From assembly GCA_963741995.1 (NCBI GenBank), contig CAVUKI010000009.1, forward strand, positions 372,001-436,000: 64,000 nt of DNA. Reading direction: 5' to 3'. Below are positions 1 through 9,909 of the stretch, in pieces. The notes under the pieces were generated by a model, which made no database searches, was not told where the DNA came from, and saw nothing but the letters and a program-made list of their open reading frames with translations. This DNA is from Bog-473 sp963741995 (lineage in GTDB: Bacteria; Actinomycetota; Acidimicrobiia; Acidimicrobiales; RAAP-2). How positions within the stretch are numbered: position 1 is the first letter of the stretch; every line of letters starts with the position of its first letter. The translations under genes were made by a program, and so were the position numbers.

Positions 1-524
1 AGTTCGACGAGGCCCAGCGGGCCAAGGAGAGCCGCCGCAAGACGGTCCACGTCGGGATCAAGGAGATGAAGTACCGGCCGAAAATCGGTCCGGGGGACTT
101 CGACACCAAGACCCGCCAAGTGGCCAAGTTCCTGGGCGAAGGGCACAAGGTCAAGATCACGATCATGTTCCGAGGCCGCGAGGTGTACCACCCCGAGCAC
201 GGCAAGCGGATCCTTGACCGCATCGCCGAGCAGATGGAGGGCGTGGCCAAGGTGGAGGCCGAGCCCAAGCTCGACAACCGCAACATGATCATGGTGCTCG
301 CCCCCGACAAGCGGGCCCGTCAGGCCGCCCAGTCGAGGGAAAAGGCGCAGCAGCGCACCGACAAGCCGAGTGCCAGTGCCGCTCCCCAAGCAGCTGCCGA
401 CCCGGCAGCCGCGAACGGGGCGAGCGAGGCAGCGGCCTCCCCGACCGAGGGGAACGGCAGTGCGCCGGCAGCCGGTGAGGGTAACGGGGTCAGCGAAGTC
501 GCAGCATCAGCCGAAGAGGGATGA
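1..524 (+). CDS. infC: Translation initiation factor IF-3, 5' end outside the window
   Basis: IF-3 binds the 30S subunit, prevents premature 50S joining and checks start-codon selection. The frame is already open at base 3, so the N-terminal domain lies outside the window. What is visible is the linker (AKESRRKTVHVGIKEMKYRP) and the C-terminal domain (KVKITIMFRGRE, then the LDNRNMIMVLAP end). After this a roughly 65-residue Ala/Glu/Gly/Ser-rich tail follows, longer than in E. coli and probably disordered. It is followed after 4 bases by rpmI and then rplT, the classic infC-rpmI-rplT order. Identification is firm; the start cannot be seen. Confidence 0.95.
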   Translation, partial: FDEAQRAKESRRKTVHVGIKEMKYRPKIGPGDFDTKTRQVAKFLGEGHKVKITIMFRGREVYHPEHGKRILDRIAEQMEGVAKVEAEPKLDNRNMIMVLAPDKRARQAAQSREKAQQRTDKPSASAAPQAAADPAAANGASEAAASPTEGNGSAPAAGEGNGVSEVAASAEEG

Positions 525-528
525 CGTC

Positions 529-723
529 ATGCCGAAGATGAAGACAGACCGGGGCGCCGCCAAGCGCATCAAGGTGACCGCCTCCGGCCGGTTGCGCCGG
601 CGCAAGGCCTTCCGCTCGCACATTCTGGAGAAGAAGAGCAGCGTCCGCACACGCCGCCTCGGCCGCGAGGCCGACATCTCCAAGGCCGACGAGCGGGCAA
701 CGCGCCGGATGCTCGGCATCTGA
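529..723 (+). CDS. rpmI: 50S ribosomal protein L35
   Basis: Small basic protein of the large ribosomal subunit. The 64-residue product begins MPKMKTDRGAAKRIKVTASG and has the L35 pattern of Lys/Arg-rich segments (RLRRRKAFRSHILEKKS), matching the usual length of 64-65. The ATG at 529 lies just after the infC stop and is preceded by AAGAGGG at about 514-520. It sits between infC and rplT as expected. Confidence 0.97.
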   Translation: MPKMKTDRGAAKRIKVTASGRLRRRKAFRSHILEKKSSVRTRRLGREADISKADERATRRMLGI

Positions 724-796
724 GCGCTGGCATCACTCCCGCGCCCCGGCGCACACCTACCCGACACACCGAGATCTTGATGAGAGGAGCACCCCC

Positions 797-1180
797 ATGG
801 CCAGAGTGAAGCGGTCCGTCCACGGCCGCAAGCACCATCGCGCTGTCCTCGAGCAGGCGAAGGGGTACTACGGAAACAAGAGCCGTTCCTACCGTGCGGC
901 CAACGAGCAGCTCATGCACTCGATGCAGTACGCCTTCCGGGACCGTCGCGCCCGGAAGGGCGATTTCCGCAAGCTGTGGATCCAGCGCATCAACGCCGGC
1001 GCCCGGCAGCACGGCATGAGCTACAGCCGGCTCATCAACGGCCTCCACCTGGCCGGCGTCGAGGTCGACCGCAAGGTCCTGGCCGATCTGGCCGTCAGCG
1101 ACTCCGAGGCATTCGGTGCGCTCGTGGCGACCGCGCAGGACGCGCTGTCCAATGCGCCCGTGGCCGAGGTCGCTTCCTGA
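797..1180 (+). CDS. rplT: 50S ribosomal protein L20
   Basis: L20 is an early-assembly 23S rRNA-binding protein and in many bacteria represses its own operon. The 127-residue product has the N-terminal basic arm (MARVKRSVHGRKHHRAVLEQ, AKGYYGNKSRSYRAANEQ) and the globular rRNA-binding domain (LWIQRINAGARQHGMSYSRL). The length is slightly above the common 117-120 because of an Ala-rich tail. A good Shine-Dalgarno site (GAGAGGAG, about 781-788) precedes the ATG. Confidence 0.97.
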   Translation: MARVKRSVHGRKHHRAVLEQAKGYYGNKSRSYRAANEQLMHSMQYAFRDRRARKGDFRKLWIQRINAGARQHGMSYSRLINGLHLAGVEVDRKVLADLAVSDSEAFGALVATAQDALSNAPVAEVAS

Positions 1181-2032
1181 CCCAGCAGCTGGCCTTCTCG
1201 CACCGGCGGATCCGCCGGCTGCGCGGGCTCCTGCAGAAGCGTTCGTCCCGCTGGAGCGAGCGCGCCTTCGTGGCCGAAGGGGCGGAGCTCATTCGCTGCC
1301 GCGCTCGATGCCCACGTGCCCATCGAGTCTCTCTACGTCTCGCCCGCCGGCGCCGACGACCGTGCCGTCCAGGAGGTCTGCCGCCGGGCCGAAGCGGCCG
1401 GGGTGCGGGTGTTCCCCCTCGCGGCCGGTGTGCTGGAACGCGTGGCCGACACGGTCACGCCCCAACCGGTTCTCGCCGTGCTCCCCATGCTGGAGGAGCC
1501 GGCCGCCGGTTCGGAGCCCTGGGCTGCCCGTCACGGCTCGTTGATCGTGGTGCTGGTCGACGTGCGCGATCCGGGCAACGCCGGCACCGTGGTGCGGGCG
1601 GCGGACGCCTCGGGGTCGGCGCTGGTCGTCTACGCGGGCGATTCCGTCGACCCCTACAACCCCAAGACGGTCCGCTCCTCGGCGGGCTCGCTCTTTCACG
1701 TGCCCATGGCGGTTCGGCCGGACCCGCGGGCGCTGGCCACCGAGCTGGCGACCGCCGGCTTCCGCACCCTTGCCACCGTCGTGCGAGACGGCGAGGACTA
1801 CGCAGGGTTCGACTGGTCGACGCCCTCGGCCGTCTTCCTGGGGAACGAATCCTCCGGGCTCGACCCCGACCTGGCCGGTGCGCTCTCCGGAGCCCTCGCC
1901 ATCCCCATGGCCGGTCGGGCCGAATCACTCAATGTCGGTGTGGCCTGCGCCGTGGTCTGCTTCGAGGCGTTCCGCCAACGCCGGGGCGGCGGTGCTGCGC
2001 CACGTAGCATCTCCGACGGCGGACCGGCGTGA
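1177..2032 (+). CDS. SpoU/TrmH-family RNA 2'-O-methyltransferase (one frameshift)
   Basis: Predicted SAM-dependent SPOUT methyltransferase of the TrmH/RlmB/TsnR type, methylating a ribose 2'-OH in rRNA or tRNA. All three family motifs are present: DPGNAGTVVRAADA, FLGNESSGLDPDL and IPMAGRAESLNVGVACAVV. The N-terminal substrate domain (RIRRLRGLLQKRSSRWSER, FVAEGAELI) is in one frame and the catalytic domain in the next. One extra T near 1296 explains this, since removing it gives ELIRAALDAHVPIESLYV. No ATG, GTG or TTG is found in the first frame, so the start is uncertain; CTG 1177 overlapping the rplT stop is the best in-frame candidate. Position before pheS is common in actinobacteria. The exact target base cannot be read from sequence. 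Confidence 0.85.
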
Positions 2033-2048
2033 CCTGGTGACTGACGAC

Positions 2049-3121
2049 ATGGCAACAGACGACCTGGACCTCGACATCGATGGCATCGCCGGCGACGGTG
2101 AGCGGGCGATCGCGGGCGCGGTGTCGACCGAGGCCCTGAACCAGGTCGAGACCGAGTTCCTGGGCAAGCGTTCGGCGTTGACCAGGGCGCACCGAACACT
2201 GGGCGGCCTCGATCCCGAGGCCCGCAAGGAGGCCGGCCGACGTCTCAACGAGGTGCGGACCCAGCTGGAGGGTCGGCTGGCGGCACGGCGCGCCGAGCTG
2301 GTGGAGACCGAGCGAGCCGATGCGCTGCTCGCCGACCGGCTCGACCTCACCGAGGTGATCCCCGACCAGGTGCGCACGCCGCCGGCGCGCGGTCACCTGC
2401 ATCTCGTGACCCAGGCCCGGGCCGAGCTCGAGGACGTCTTCGTGGGGATGGGGTTCACCGTGGCCGAGGGGCCCGAGGCGGAGACCGACTGGTACAACTT
2501 CGAGGCGCTCAACATCCCGCCCGCCCACCCCGCCGCGGTATGTACGACACCTTGTATCTCGACATCGGGGAGCCCGAGACGGTGTTGCTTCGCACGCACA
2601 CCTCGCCGGTGCAGATCCACCTGATGGAAGCGGCCGTGCGCGACGACTCCCTGCCGATCCACGCCGTCATGCCGGGCAAGTGCTTCCGGCTCGATACGCC
2701 CGACGCCCGCCACCTCCCGGTGTTCAATCAGATCGAAGGACTGGTGGTCGACCGGGGCATCACCTTCGGTGACCTCGCCGGCACGATTCAGTCCTTCACG
2801 GAGGCCTACTTCGGTGCGGGCATGCAGTCACGCCTGCGCCCGGCCTACTTCCCTTTCACGGAGCCGTCGGCCGAGTTGGAGATCACCTGCACGGTCTGCC
2901 TCGGCGAAGGGTGCCGCACCTGCTCGCACACGGGCTGGATCGAGCTCGGCGGTTGCGGCATGGTCGACCCCGCCGTTTTCGCCGCCGTCGGCATCGACGC
3001 CGAGGTGTGGTCGGGCTTCGCCTTCGGGTTCGGCATCGATCGCCTGGCGCAGATGCGCCACGCCATCCCCGACATGCGCTCCTTCCTGGAGAACGACATC
3101 CGCTTCCTGGCGCAATTCTGA
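2049..3121 (+). CDS. pheS: Phenylalanyl-tRNA synthetase alpha subunit (one frameshift)
   Basis: Catalytic subunit of the alpha2-beta2 class II synthetase that charges tRNA-Phe. The N-terminal coiled-coil arm is at about 20-95. The catalytic core includes the NFEALNIP segment, class II motif 2 (CFRLDTPDARHLPVFNQIEG) and motif 3 (FGFGIDRLAQMRH). A CxxC pair-like stretch (CTVCLGEGCRTCSHTGWIEL) precedes motif 3. The frame breaks near 2534, where HPA is followed by nonsense while the next frame resumes at GMYDTLYLDIG. One missing C restores HPARGMYDTLYL and a protein of about 357 residues. The start may be ATG 2049 or GTG 2037. The gene is directly followed by pheT. Confidence 0.93.
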
Positions 3122-3146
3122 CCGCCCCACAACGAGAAAGTCCCCC

Positions 3147-5686
3147 GTGCGCGCTCCGCTCAGCTGGCTCCGTGATTTCGCTCCCTTCCCCGACGACGTC
3201 GGGCTGTTGCGCGACGCGCTGGACGACCTGGGTCTGGTCGTGGAGGCGATCGAACACGTGGGGGAAGGGCTCGAAGACGTCGTGGTCGGCCGGGTGCTCG
3301 AGATCCGTCCCATCAAGGGAGCGGACAAGATCCGGCTGACCATCGTCGACGGGGGCGGGCCCGAGCCGCTCGAGATCGTGTGCGGGGCCACCAACTTCGC
3401 GGTGGGGGACCGCGTCCCGCTGGCGCCGGTCGGGGCGATATTGCCCGGGGACTCCGAGATCGCCGCCCGCCCGATGCGCGGCGTGATGTCCAACGGGATG
3501 CTCTGCTCCGGCAAGGAGCTGGGGCTCTCCGACGACGGCGCCGGCCTGCTCATCCTGGGCGACGAGTCGCCGGGCGAGCCGGGGACACCCATCATGGAGG
3601 CGCTCGGGCTGCGCATCGACACCGTCTTCGACATCACGGTCGAGGGCAACCGACCCGACGCCTGGTGCATCTCGGGCATCGCCCGAGATCTGGCGGGCCG
3701 CCTGGAGCTGCCGTTCCAATTGCCCGAACCGCCGGAGCCGCCCGCCAGCGGCTGGCCCGTGGAGGAAGCGGCGAGCGCGGTGGTGGATTCGGCCGACCTC
3801 TGCCCCCGCCTCACGGTGACCGTCTTGCGCGACGTCACCGTCGCCCCGTCGCCGGGTTGGATCGCCCAACGGCTGCTGCTGTCCGGCATGCGCCCCATCA
3901 ACAACGTCGTTGACGCGTCGAACTACGTCATGCTCGAGCTGGGCCAGCCCACCCACCCCTACGACCTGTCGCTCCTGCCGGGAGGCGGGCTGCGCGTCCG
4001 GCGAGCCCGGCCGGGCGAGACGATCGAGACGCTCGACGGCGTGCAGCGCACGGTGGGCGTGCGGGGCCGGAGCCTTGGCGACACCGGCGAGGACTGCCTG
4101 ATCTGTGACGCGGAGGGCACGCCGGTCGGCATCGGCGGCATCATGGGCGGCGCCTCGTCGGAGATCGCGGAGACGACGACGCAGGTCCTGCTCGAGGCCG
4201 CCTACTTCACACCCATGGCCATCGCGCGCACGTCCAAGCGCCTGGGTTTGCGCAGCGAGGCGTCGAGCGCGCTTCGAACGTGGTGTCGACCCCTGGGGGA
4301 TCGAGCCGTCCGTGCGCCGCTTCTGCGAGCTGCTGGCCGAAAGCGTCCCCGGGCTCGAGGTGGCCGACGGCCTGCTCGACGTGCGCGCCGACGTGCCCGA
4401 GCCGTTCGTCGTCTCAGTGCCCATCGCCCGGGTGCACAGCCAGATCGGCGTGGCCCTGAGCCCCGAGAAGATCGCCCGGCTCATTGAGCCGATCGGCTTC
4501 ACTGTGCTGGAGCAGGAGCGGGACATTGACCAAGGCGTGCTGATGGTCATGGTGCCGACCAACCGTCCCGATATCAGGGCCGAGCCCTACGGGGTTGACG
4601 ACGTGATCGAGGAGATAGCGCGCACGTTCGGCTATTCCAACGTGCCGCGGCACGTCCCGACGTGGCCCCAGCCCGGACGTTTGACCGCGTTGCAGCGCTC
4701 CCGGCGTGAGGTCAAGGACGTCTTGCGGGGCCTGGGTGCGTCGGAGGGCTGGACCGACACCTTCGTGTCGGCCGGCGCCCATGACGATGTCGATCTGACC
4801 GGGCCGGCGGTGAGGGTGGCCAACCCGCTCGACGCGGAGAAGCCCTTCCTGCGTCGCTCCCTGCTGCCCGGTCTCCTCGGTGCGCTGTCCTACAACGCCA
4901 GCCGGCGCCAGCCCGACGTACGCCTGTTCGAAGTGGGCGTCGTCTTCTCGCACCCGGGAGCGGGCTTGGCGCGGGTGGTCGAGCGGAGCGGCGCGGGCGG
5001 CACCGAACGGGCCGAACTGCCGGGGGAGCGCGAGCTCCTCTCCGCGGTGTTCGCCGGCGAGGACGACGACGCTCGTTCGGCGGTGGCCGCCTGGTACGTG
5101 CTGGCGGACGCGCTCCGTCTCGCTGCGGTGCGCCTCGTCCCGCCGAGTGACGGCACGCCGCCCCTGCCGGGCCTGCACCCGACCCGCTCGGCGCACCTCA
5201 TGGCGAGGGCCGGCAGTCTCAATGAGGTCACCATCGGCTCCGTGGGGGAGATCGACCCCGCCGTCGCGACACGGTTCGATCTGACCCGCGCCACGGGCGG
5301 CGCGACCACACCCCGGCGTATCGGCTGGCTCGAGGTCGACCTCGGCGTGCTCCTCGACCAGGAGCAGGTGCCTCGCCGCATCACGATCGGCGGCGCGGTC
5401 AGCCGGTTCCCGTCCTCGGACATCGATCTGGCCTTCGTGGTGGAGGACCGGCATCCGGCCGATGCCGTGGCCGAGGCGCTGCGACGTGCCGGCGGCGAAT
5501 TGCTGGAGTCGGTGCACCTGTTCGACGTGTACCGCGGCACCGGCATCGACGACGGTGCGCGGAGCCTGGCCTACCGGCTCCGCTTCTGCCGCGGACGACC
5601 GGACCCTTACGGACGAAGAGGTGGGCGGGTTGCGTACAGCCTGCATCGAGGCTGTGGCCGAGGAGTTCGGGGCCGTCCTGCGCTGA
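3147..5686 (+). CDS. pheT: Phenylalanyl-tRNA synthetase beta subunit (two frameshifts)
   Basis: Non-catalytic editing and tRNA-binding subunit of PheRS. From the GTG at 3147 (VRAPLSWLRDFAPFPDD) the order is an N-terminal EMAP-II-like tRNA-binding domain (VVGRVLEIRPI, GVMSNGMLCSGKELGLSDDG), the B3/B4 editing region (NNVVDASNYVMLELGQPTHP), B5 (IGVALSPEKIARLIEPIGF, VPTNRPDI), the catalytic-like domain (RLFEVGVVF), and a C-terminal FDX-ACB anticodon-binding domain (ISRFPSSDIDLAFVV-like, ending DRTLTDEEVGGLRTACIEA). Two breaks exist: one extra base near 4266 (LRSEASARFERGVDPWG when removed) and one near 5584 just before the FDX-ACB end. Corrected length is about 845, normal for the family. Confidence 0.93.
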
Positions 5687-5714
5687 GCGGCGGGCGAAGT
5701 GACAAGGTGGTCGG

Positions 5715-6736
5715 ATGGAGGTGCGCCTCGTCGACCCGTCGGATGACAACGAGCTGGCCGAATGGGTCGCGGTCCTGCGCGCCAGCGACGAGGAGCTCTG
5801 GCCGGACCTGACCGGCTTCACCCTGCCTGACATCCGCGCCTTCGCCCGGTTCCGCGGCGCGTCGAAGCGCTTCGATCTCTTGGCGGCGCGGGAGTCCGGA
5901 GGTCCGATTCTCGGCGTGGGCATGATGGAGCTGACGCTGCGCGACAACGTGCGGAGCGCCGAAGTCACCGTCGCGGTCCATCCGGCCCGTCGTCGCCGGG
6001 GCGTCGGGACGGCCGTGGTCGAGGCGATGAGCGAGCTCGGACGGGCCGACGGGCGTGAGGTGCTCAACTCCATTGTGGACGCGCCGCTCGACCGCGCGGC
6101 CGACCACGCATCGCTGTCGTTCGCGCCGAAGGTCGGCTTCGAGATCATGCTGTCCGGCAACATCCGTCACCTCGCGGTTCCCATGGAGACGGGACGTCTG
6201 GCGGAGCTGCGCGCTGAGGTCACGGAGCGCGCCATGCCGTCGACTATCGCGTGCTGACCTTCGAGGCTCCGTGGCCCGCGGAGTACGTCGAGGACCAGTG
6301 CACTCTCTTCCAATGCATGTCCACCGACGAACCGCACGGCGACGAAGGCCACGAAGAGGAGATATGGGACGCCGATCGGGTGAACGAGAACGATGCCCTC
6401 CGTGCGGCGCGCGGTGCTCGGTTCCTGATTGCAGTGGCGCAGCACCGGGCGTCGGGTCGGCTCGTCGCCTGCACCGAGCTCTGTCTGGCCGTCGATTCTC
6501 CGGATCAGGCCTGGCAGATGCTGACGGTCGTGCACCCGGAGCACCGCGGACACCGCCTCGGGTTGGCCGTCAAGATGGCCAACGTCGAAGAATTGGCCCG
6601 GCGGGCACCGGGCGTGCGGCTGATCGTCACCGGCAACGCGTCGGTCAATGCACCCATGATCGCGGTGAACGACATGATGGGATTCGTGGTCGCCAGCGAA
6701 GGTAATTTCTGGCAGAAGCGCCTGGATATCGACTGA
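5715..6736 (+). CDS. Tandem-GNAT acetyltransferase (one frameshift)
   Basis: Predicted GNAT N-acyltransferase with two fused acetyl-CoA-binding domains. The first domain has motif A in VTVAVHPARRRRGVGTAVVE (about residues 78-97). The second has MLTVVHPEHRGHRLGLAVKM and ends NDMMGFVVASEGNFWQKRL. The first frame closes at 6257 and the second opens at 6251. A missing base near 6231 restores ERxHAVDYRVLTFEAPWP, which reads through as one protein of about 340 residues, the architecture of actinobacterial tandem GNATs. Substrate unknown. It stands alone between pheT and the arginine operon. Confidence 0.8.
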
Positions 6737-6762
6737 CTCATCCCACCGAGGCGCCGCAGCCC

Positions 6763-6794
6763 GCATGAATATGCAGAATGGTGTATACTCATGC
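6763..6794 (+). promoter_or_regulatory. ArgR operator (ARG box) over the argC promoter
   Basis: A 32-base imperfect palindrome: GCATGAATATGCA at 6763-6775, a 6-base spacer, then TGTATACTCATGC at 6782-6794. The arms match at 11 of 13 positions when one is reverse-complemented, and the AT-rich core resembles ARG boxes of other bacteria. The -10 hexamer TATACT (6784-6789) is inside the right arm and lies 6 bases before ATG 6796. ArgR bound here would block RNA polymerase. argR is in the same operon. Confidence 0.8.
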
Positions 6795-6795
6795 G

Positions 6796-7816
6796 ATGAA
6801 GGCAGGGATCCTTGGGGCGTCGGGGTACACCGGGGCCGAGCTGTTGCGCCTGCTCGCCGGTCATCCCGAGTTCGAGGTGGCCGTGGCCACGGCTCATTCC
6901 CACGCCGGTGCGGGGGTCGGCACCCACACGCCGTCGCTGGCCGCCGCCTATCCGGGCCTGGTCTACGAGGACAGCGATCCCGCCCTCTTCGACGGCCTCG
7001 ATCTGGTGTTCTGCGGCCTGCCCCACGGCGAGTCCCAGCGGATCGTTCCCGAGCTCCGGGCGCGGGTGGGCCTGGTCGTGGACCTCGCCGCCGACTTCCG
7101 GCTGAAGGACGCTGCGCTCTACCTGCGCTGGTACGGCGAGGAGCACCGCGCGCCGAAACTGTTGGCCGAGGCCGTCTACGGGCTGCCCGAGCTCTTCCGC
7201 GACGGCCTGGCCGGCGCGACCCTCGTGGCGGCCGCCGGTTGCTACCCGACGGCGGCCGGGCTGGCCCTGGCCCCCCTGGTGCGGGCCGGTCTGGTGGAAC
7301 CGACCGGGATCGTTGTCGACGCCGCGTCGGGCGTTTCGGGCGCCGGCCGGGGACTCAAGGACTCGCTGCATTTCGGGTCGGTCGACGAGGACTTCACGGC
7401 CTACGGGTTGTTGACCCACCGCCACACGCCCGAGATGGAACAGATCATCGGCGGCGACGTGCTCTTCACGCCGCACCTGGCGCCCATGGTGCGCGGCATC
7501 CTCGCCACCTGCTATGCCCGACCGGCCCCCGGCGCGGCGTTGCACACCGATGCCGTCATGGAAGCCCTGCACGAGGCCTACGACGCCGAGCCGTTCGTCG
7601 TCGTGACCGACACCCCTCCCTCGACCAAGGCCACGTCCGGCGCCAATGCCGCCCACGTGACGGCACGGGTCGATCCCCGCACCGGTTGGGTGATCTCCCT
7701 CTGCGCCCTGGACAACCTCGTGAAGGGCGCGTCGGGCCAGGCGATCCAGTGCGCCAACGCGGCGCTCGGCCTGCCGCGAGACCACGGGGCTCCCGATGGC
7801 CGGGGTCTACCCGTGA
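6796..7816 (+). CDS. argC: N-acetyl-gamma-glutamyl-phosphate reductase (one frameshift)
   Basis: NADPH-dependent reductase, third step of arginine synthesis. The N-terminal dinucleotide loop (GILGASGYTGAELLRLL) and the catalytic Cys in VAAAGCYPTAAG are clear. A spurious base near 7776 puts the 3' end into the argJ frame. Removing it gives GLPETTGLPMAGVYP followed by TGA at 7814-7816, the standard ArgC C terminus, and about 339 residues. The real stop then overlaps the argJ GTG by GTGA. ATG 6796 is chosen over ATG 6778 because the conserved Rossmann strand begins there, there is no Shine-Dalgarno, and TATACT lies 6 bases upstream, suggesting a leaderless transcript. Confidence 0.93.
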
Positions 7817-8982
7817 GCGTCAACGCACCACAGGGCTTCGTCGCCGTCGGGGGCTACGCCGGGATCAAGGCGGCCAAAGCCCACGACGTCGCCGTGGTGG
7901 CCACCGCCGACGGCCGGGCCGTTCCCGCCGCGGGCGTCTTCACCGCCAACCTGGCCGCGGCGGCGCCTGTGCAGGTGAGCCGGGCGCACCTCGTCGCGAC
8001 GGGTGGCAAGGCGGCGGGGGTGATCCTGACGTCGGGCAACGCCAACGCTGCGACCGGAGTCCCGGGGCGGGAGGCCGCCGAACGCCTGTGCACCGCCGTG
8101 GCGGGTGACATCGGCGCGATCGCCGAGGAGATCCTGATCTGCCAGACGGGCCTCATCGGCATCCCGTTCCCCATCGACCACGTCATCCCCGAGATCGAGC
8201 CGATCGTGATGGCACGCACTGGCCGGGCCGAGTCGGCGGCCGAGGCCGCCAAGGCCATCATGACGACCGACACCGTGCCCAAGGAGGTCGTGGTCACCGC
8301 CGACGGGTTCACCGTGGGAGGGATGGCCAAGGGCGCCGCCATGCTGGCGCCGAACATGGCGACGATGCTCGCCGTGTGCACGACTGACGCCGCCGTCGAC
8401 CCCGCCACCCTGCAGGCCGCGCTCCGGGAGGCCGTGGCGGCCTCGTTCAACACGATCTCGGTGGACGGCTGCACCTCCACCAACGACACCGTGCTGGTGC
8501 TGGCCAACGGGCTCGGCGCCAGCCCGTCGCCGTCGGCCCTTGCTGCCGCACTGTACGAGGCCTGCCGTTCTCTGGCCGAGCAGATGGTGGACGACGCGGA
8601 AGGGGCGACCAAGGTGGCGCACGTGCACGTCCGCGGCGCGGTGAGCGACGAAGCGGCGCACGTGGCGGCCCGCAAGGTGGCGGACTCCATGCTCGTGCAG
8701 TGCTCGCTCTTCGGCGAGGACCCCTACTGGGGGCGCATCATCTCCGAGCTCGGCTCGGCCGGGACACCCTTCGACATCGACCGCGTCTTGCTGGCCTACG
8801 GCAGCACCGTGGTGTGTGCCGGCGGTGTGGGGGTCCCCCACGACTCGGCGGCGGTGGCCGCCCACATGGCGGGCCGCCACGTACTCCTCGAATGCGACCT
8901 GGGGCTCGGCTCGGGCGAGTCGGTGGTCCTCGGGACCGACCTCGGCTACGGCTATATCGACGAGAACCGGACGACGTCGTGA
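7813..8982 (+). CDS. argJ: Bifunctional ornithine acetyltransferase / N-acetylglutamate synthase
   Basis: Recycles the acetyl group from N-acetylornithine to glutamate and can also use acetyl-CoA. The 389-residue precursor cleaves itself before a conserved Thr. That Thr is residue 184 in KGAAMLAPNMATMLAV, so the autocatalytic site is intact. Other family segments are ILICQTGLIGIPFPID, CTSTNDTVLVLANG and the C-terminal DLGYGYIDENRTT. The GTG start at 7813 overlaps the corrected argC stop and gives the expected VSVNAPQGFVAVGGYAGIK beginning. Apparent in-frame fusion with argC is an indel effect. Confidence 0.94.
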   Translation: MSVNAPQGFVAVGGYAGIKAAKAHDVAVVATADGRAVPAAGVFTANLAAAAPVQVSRAHLVATGGKAAGVILTSGNANAATGVPGREAAERLCTAVAGDIGAIAEEILICQTGLIGIPFPIDHVIPEIEPIVMARTGRAESAAEAAKAIMTTDTVPKEVVVTADGFTVGGMAKGAAMLAPNMATMLAVCTTDAAVDPATLQAALREAVAASFNTISVDGCTSTNDTVLVLANGLGASPSPSALAAALYEACRSLAEQMVDDAEGATKVAHVHVRGAVSDEAAHVAARKVADSMLVQCSLFGEDPYWGRIISELGSAGTPFDIDRVLLAYGSTVVCAGGVGVPHDSAAVAAHMAGRHVLLECDLGLGSGESVVLGTDLGYGYIDENRTTS

Positions 8983-9909
8983 CGGCCCGCGAGGCTCCGA
9001 TCGTGCCGCCGAAGGTCACCCGCGCCCAGAAGGCGGCGGCGGCCAAGACGGCCTCCGTGCTCGTCGAGGCGTTGCCCTACATCCGCCGCTTCTGGGAGAA
9101 GATCGTCGTCGTCAAGTACGGCGGCAACGCGTTGCACGCCGCGGACGGAGCGGACGCGGAGGCTCCGGGCGACGCGCTGGCCTCCTTCGCCGAGGACGTC
9201 GTCCTCATGCGTGCCGTGGGCATCCTCCCCGTCGTGGTGCACGGGGGCGGCCCCCAGATCGGCGCGTTGATGGAGCGGCTCGGCAAGCAGGCGGAGTTCC
9301 GCAACGGCCTTCGGGTCACCGACGCCGACACGCTCGACATCGCCCGCATGGTGCTGGTCGGCAAGGTCAACCGCGACATCGTCTCGGCCATCAACGTGCA
9401 CGGGCCGCTGGCGGTCGGCATGTCGGGCGAGGATGCCAACCTGATCACGGCCGCCCCCCGCCACGCCGACCTCGGGTTCGTCGGCAACGTGTCGCTCGTG
9501 GACCCCACCATGCTCGAGCGTCTGGTGGCCGAGGGGTTGATCCCCGTCGTGGCCACCATCGGTGCCGACGAATCCGGCCAGGCCTACAACATCAATGCCG
9601 ACACGGTGGCGGGCGCGTTGGCCGAGGCGCTCCATGCCGAGAAACTGATCTTCCTGACTGATATCGAAGGGCTCCGGGTCGTGGCCGACGACCCCACGAC
9701 GGTGATCCACCAGGCCGTCCGCCGAGGTGATCGACCAGATCGTCCGCGATGGGGGAGTGGAGGGCGGCATGCTGCCCAAGGTCGAGGCCTGTGCCAACGC
9801 GGTGCGCTCGGGGGTCGGACAGGCGCACATCCTCGATGGACGGGTGCCGCACGCGCTGCTGCTCGAGCTCTTCACCGACTCGGGCGTCGGGACGATGGTG
9901 GTCCCGTGA
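8979..9909 (+). CDS. argB: Acetylglutamate kinase (one frameshift)
   Basis: Phosphorylates N-acetylglutamate. From GTG 8979, overlapping the argJ stop, the product shows the amino-acid-kinase fold: VVVKYGGNAL, then VVVHGGGPQIGALMERLG, and the ADTVAGALAEALHAEKLIFL nucleotide-site region. The frame breaks near 9716. Deleting one C of a CC pair restores VIHQASAEVIDQIVRDGGVE and the conserved GGMLPKVEACANAVRSGV end, giving about 309 residues. It overlaps argD by GTGA. An N-terminal extension of about 25 residues (KVTRAQKAAAAKTASVLVEA) is usual for actinobacterial ArgB. Confidence 0.93.

Noticed and set aside
2040..5700. pheS and pheT as pseudogenes
   Set aside because: Both subunits are essential, all motifs are intact and each break is one or two bases; sequence error is more likely than decay.
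6778..8982. In-frame ArgC-ArgJ fusion of 734 residues
   Set aside because: Removing one G near 7776 restores the normal ArgC end (LPETTGLPMAGVYP, TGA 7814-7816) and a GTGA overlap with the usual ArgJ start. The fusion is an indel effect.
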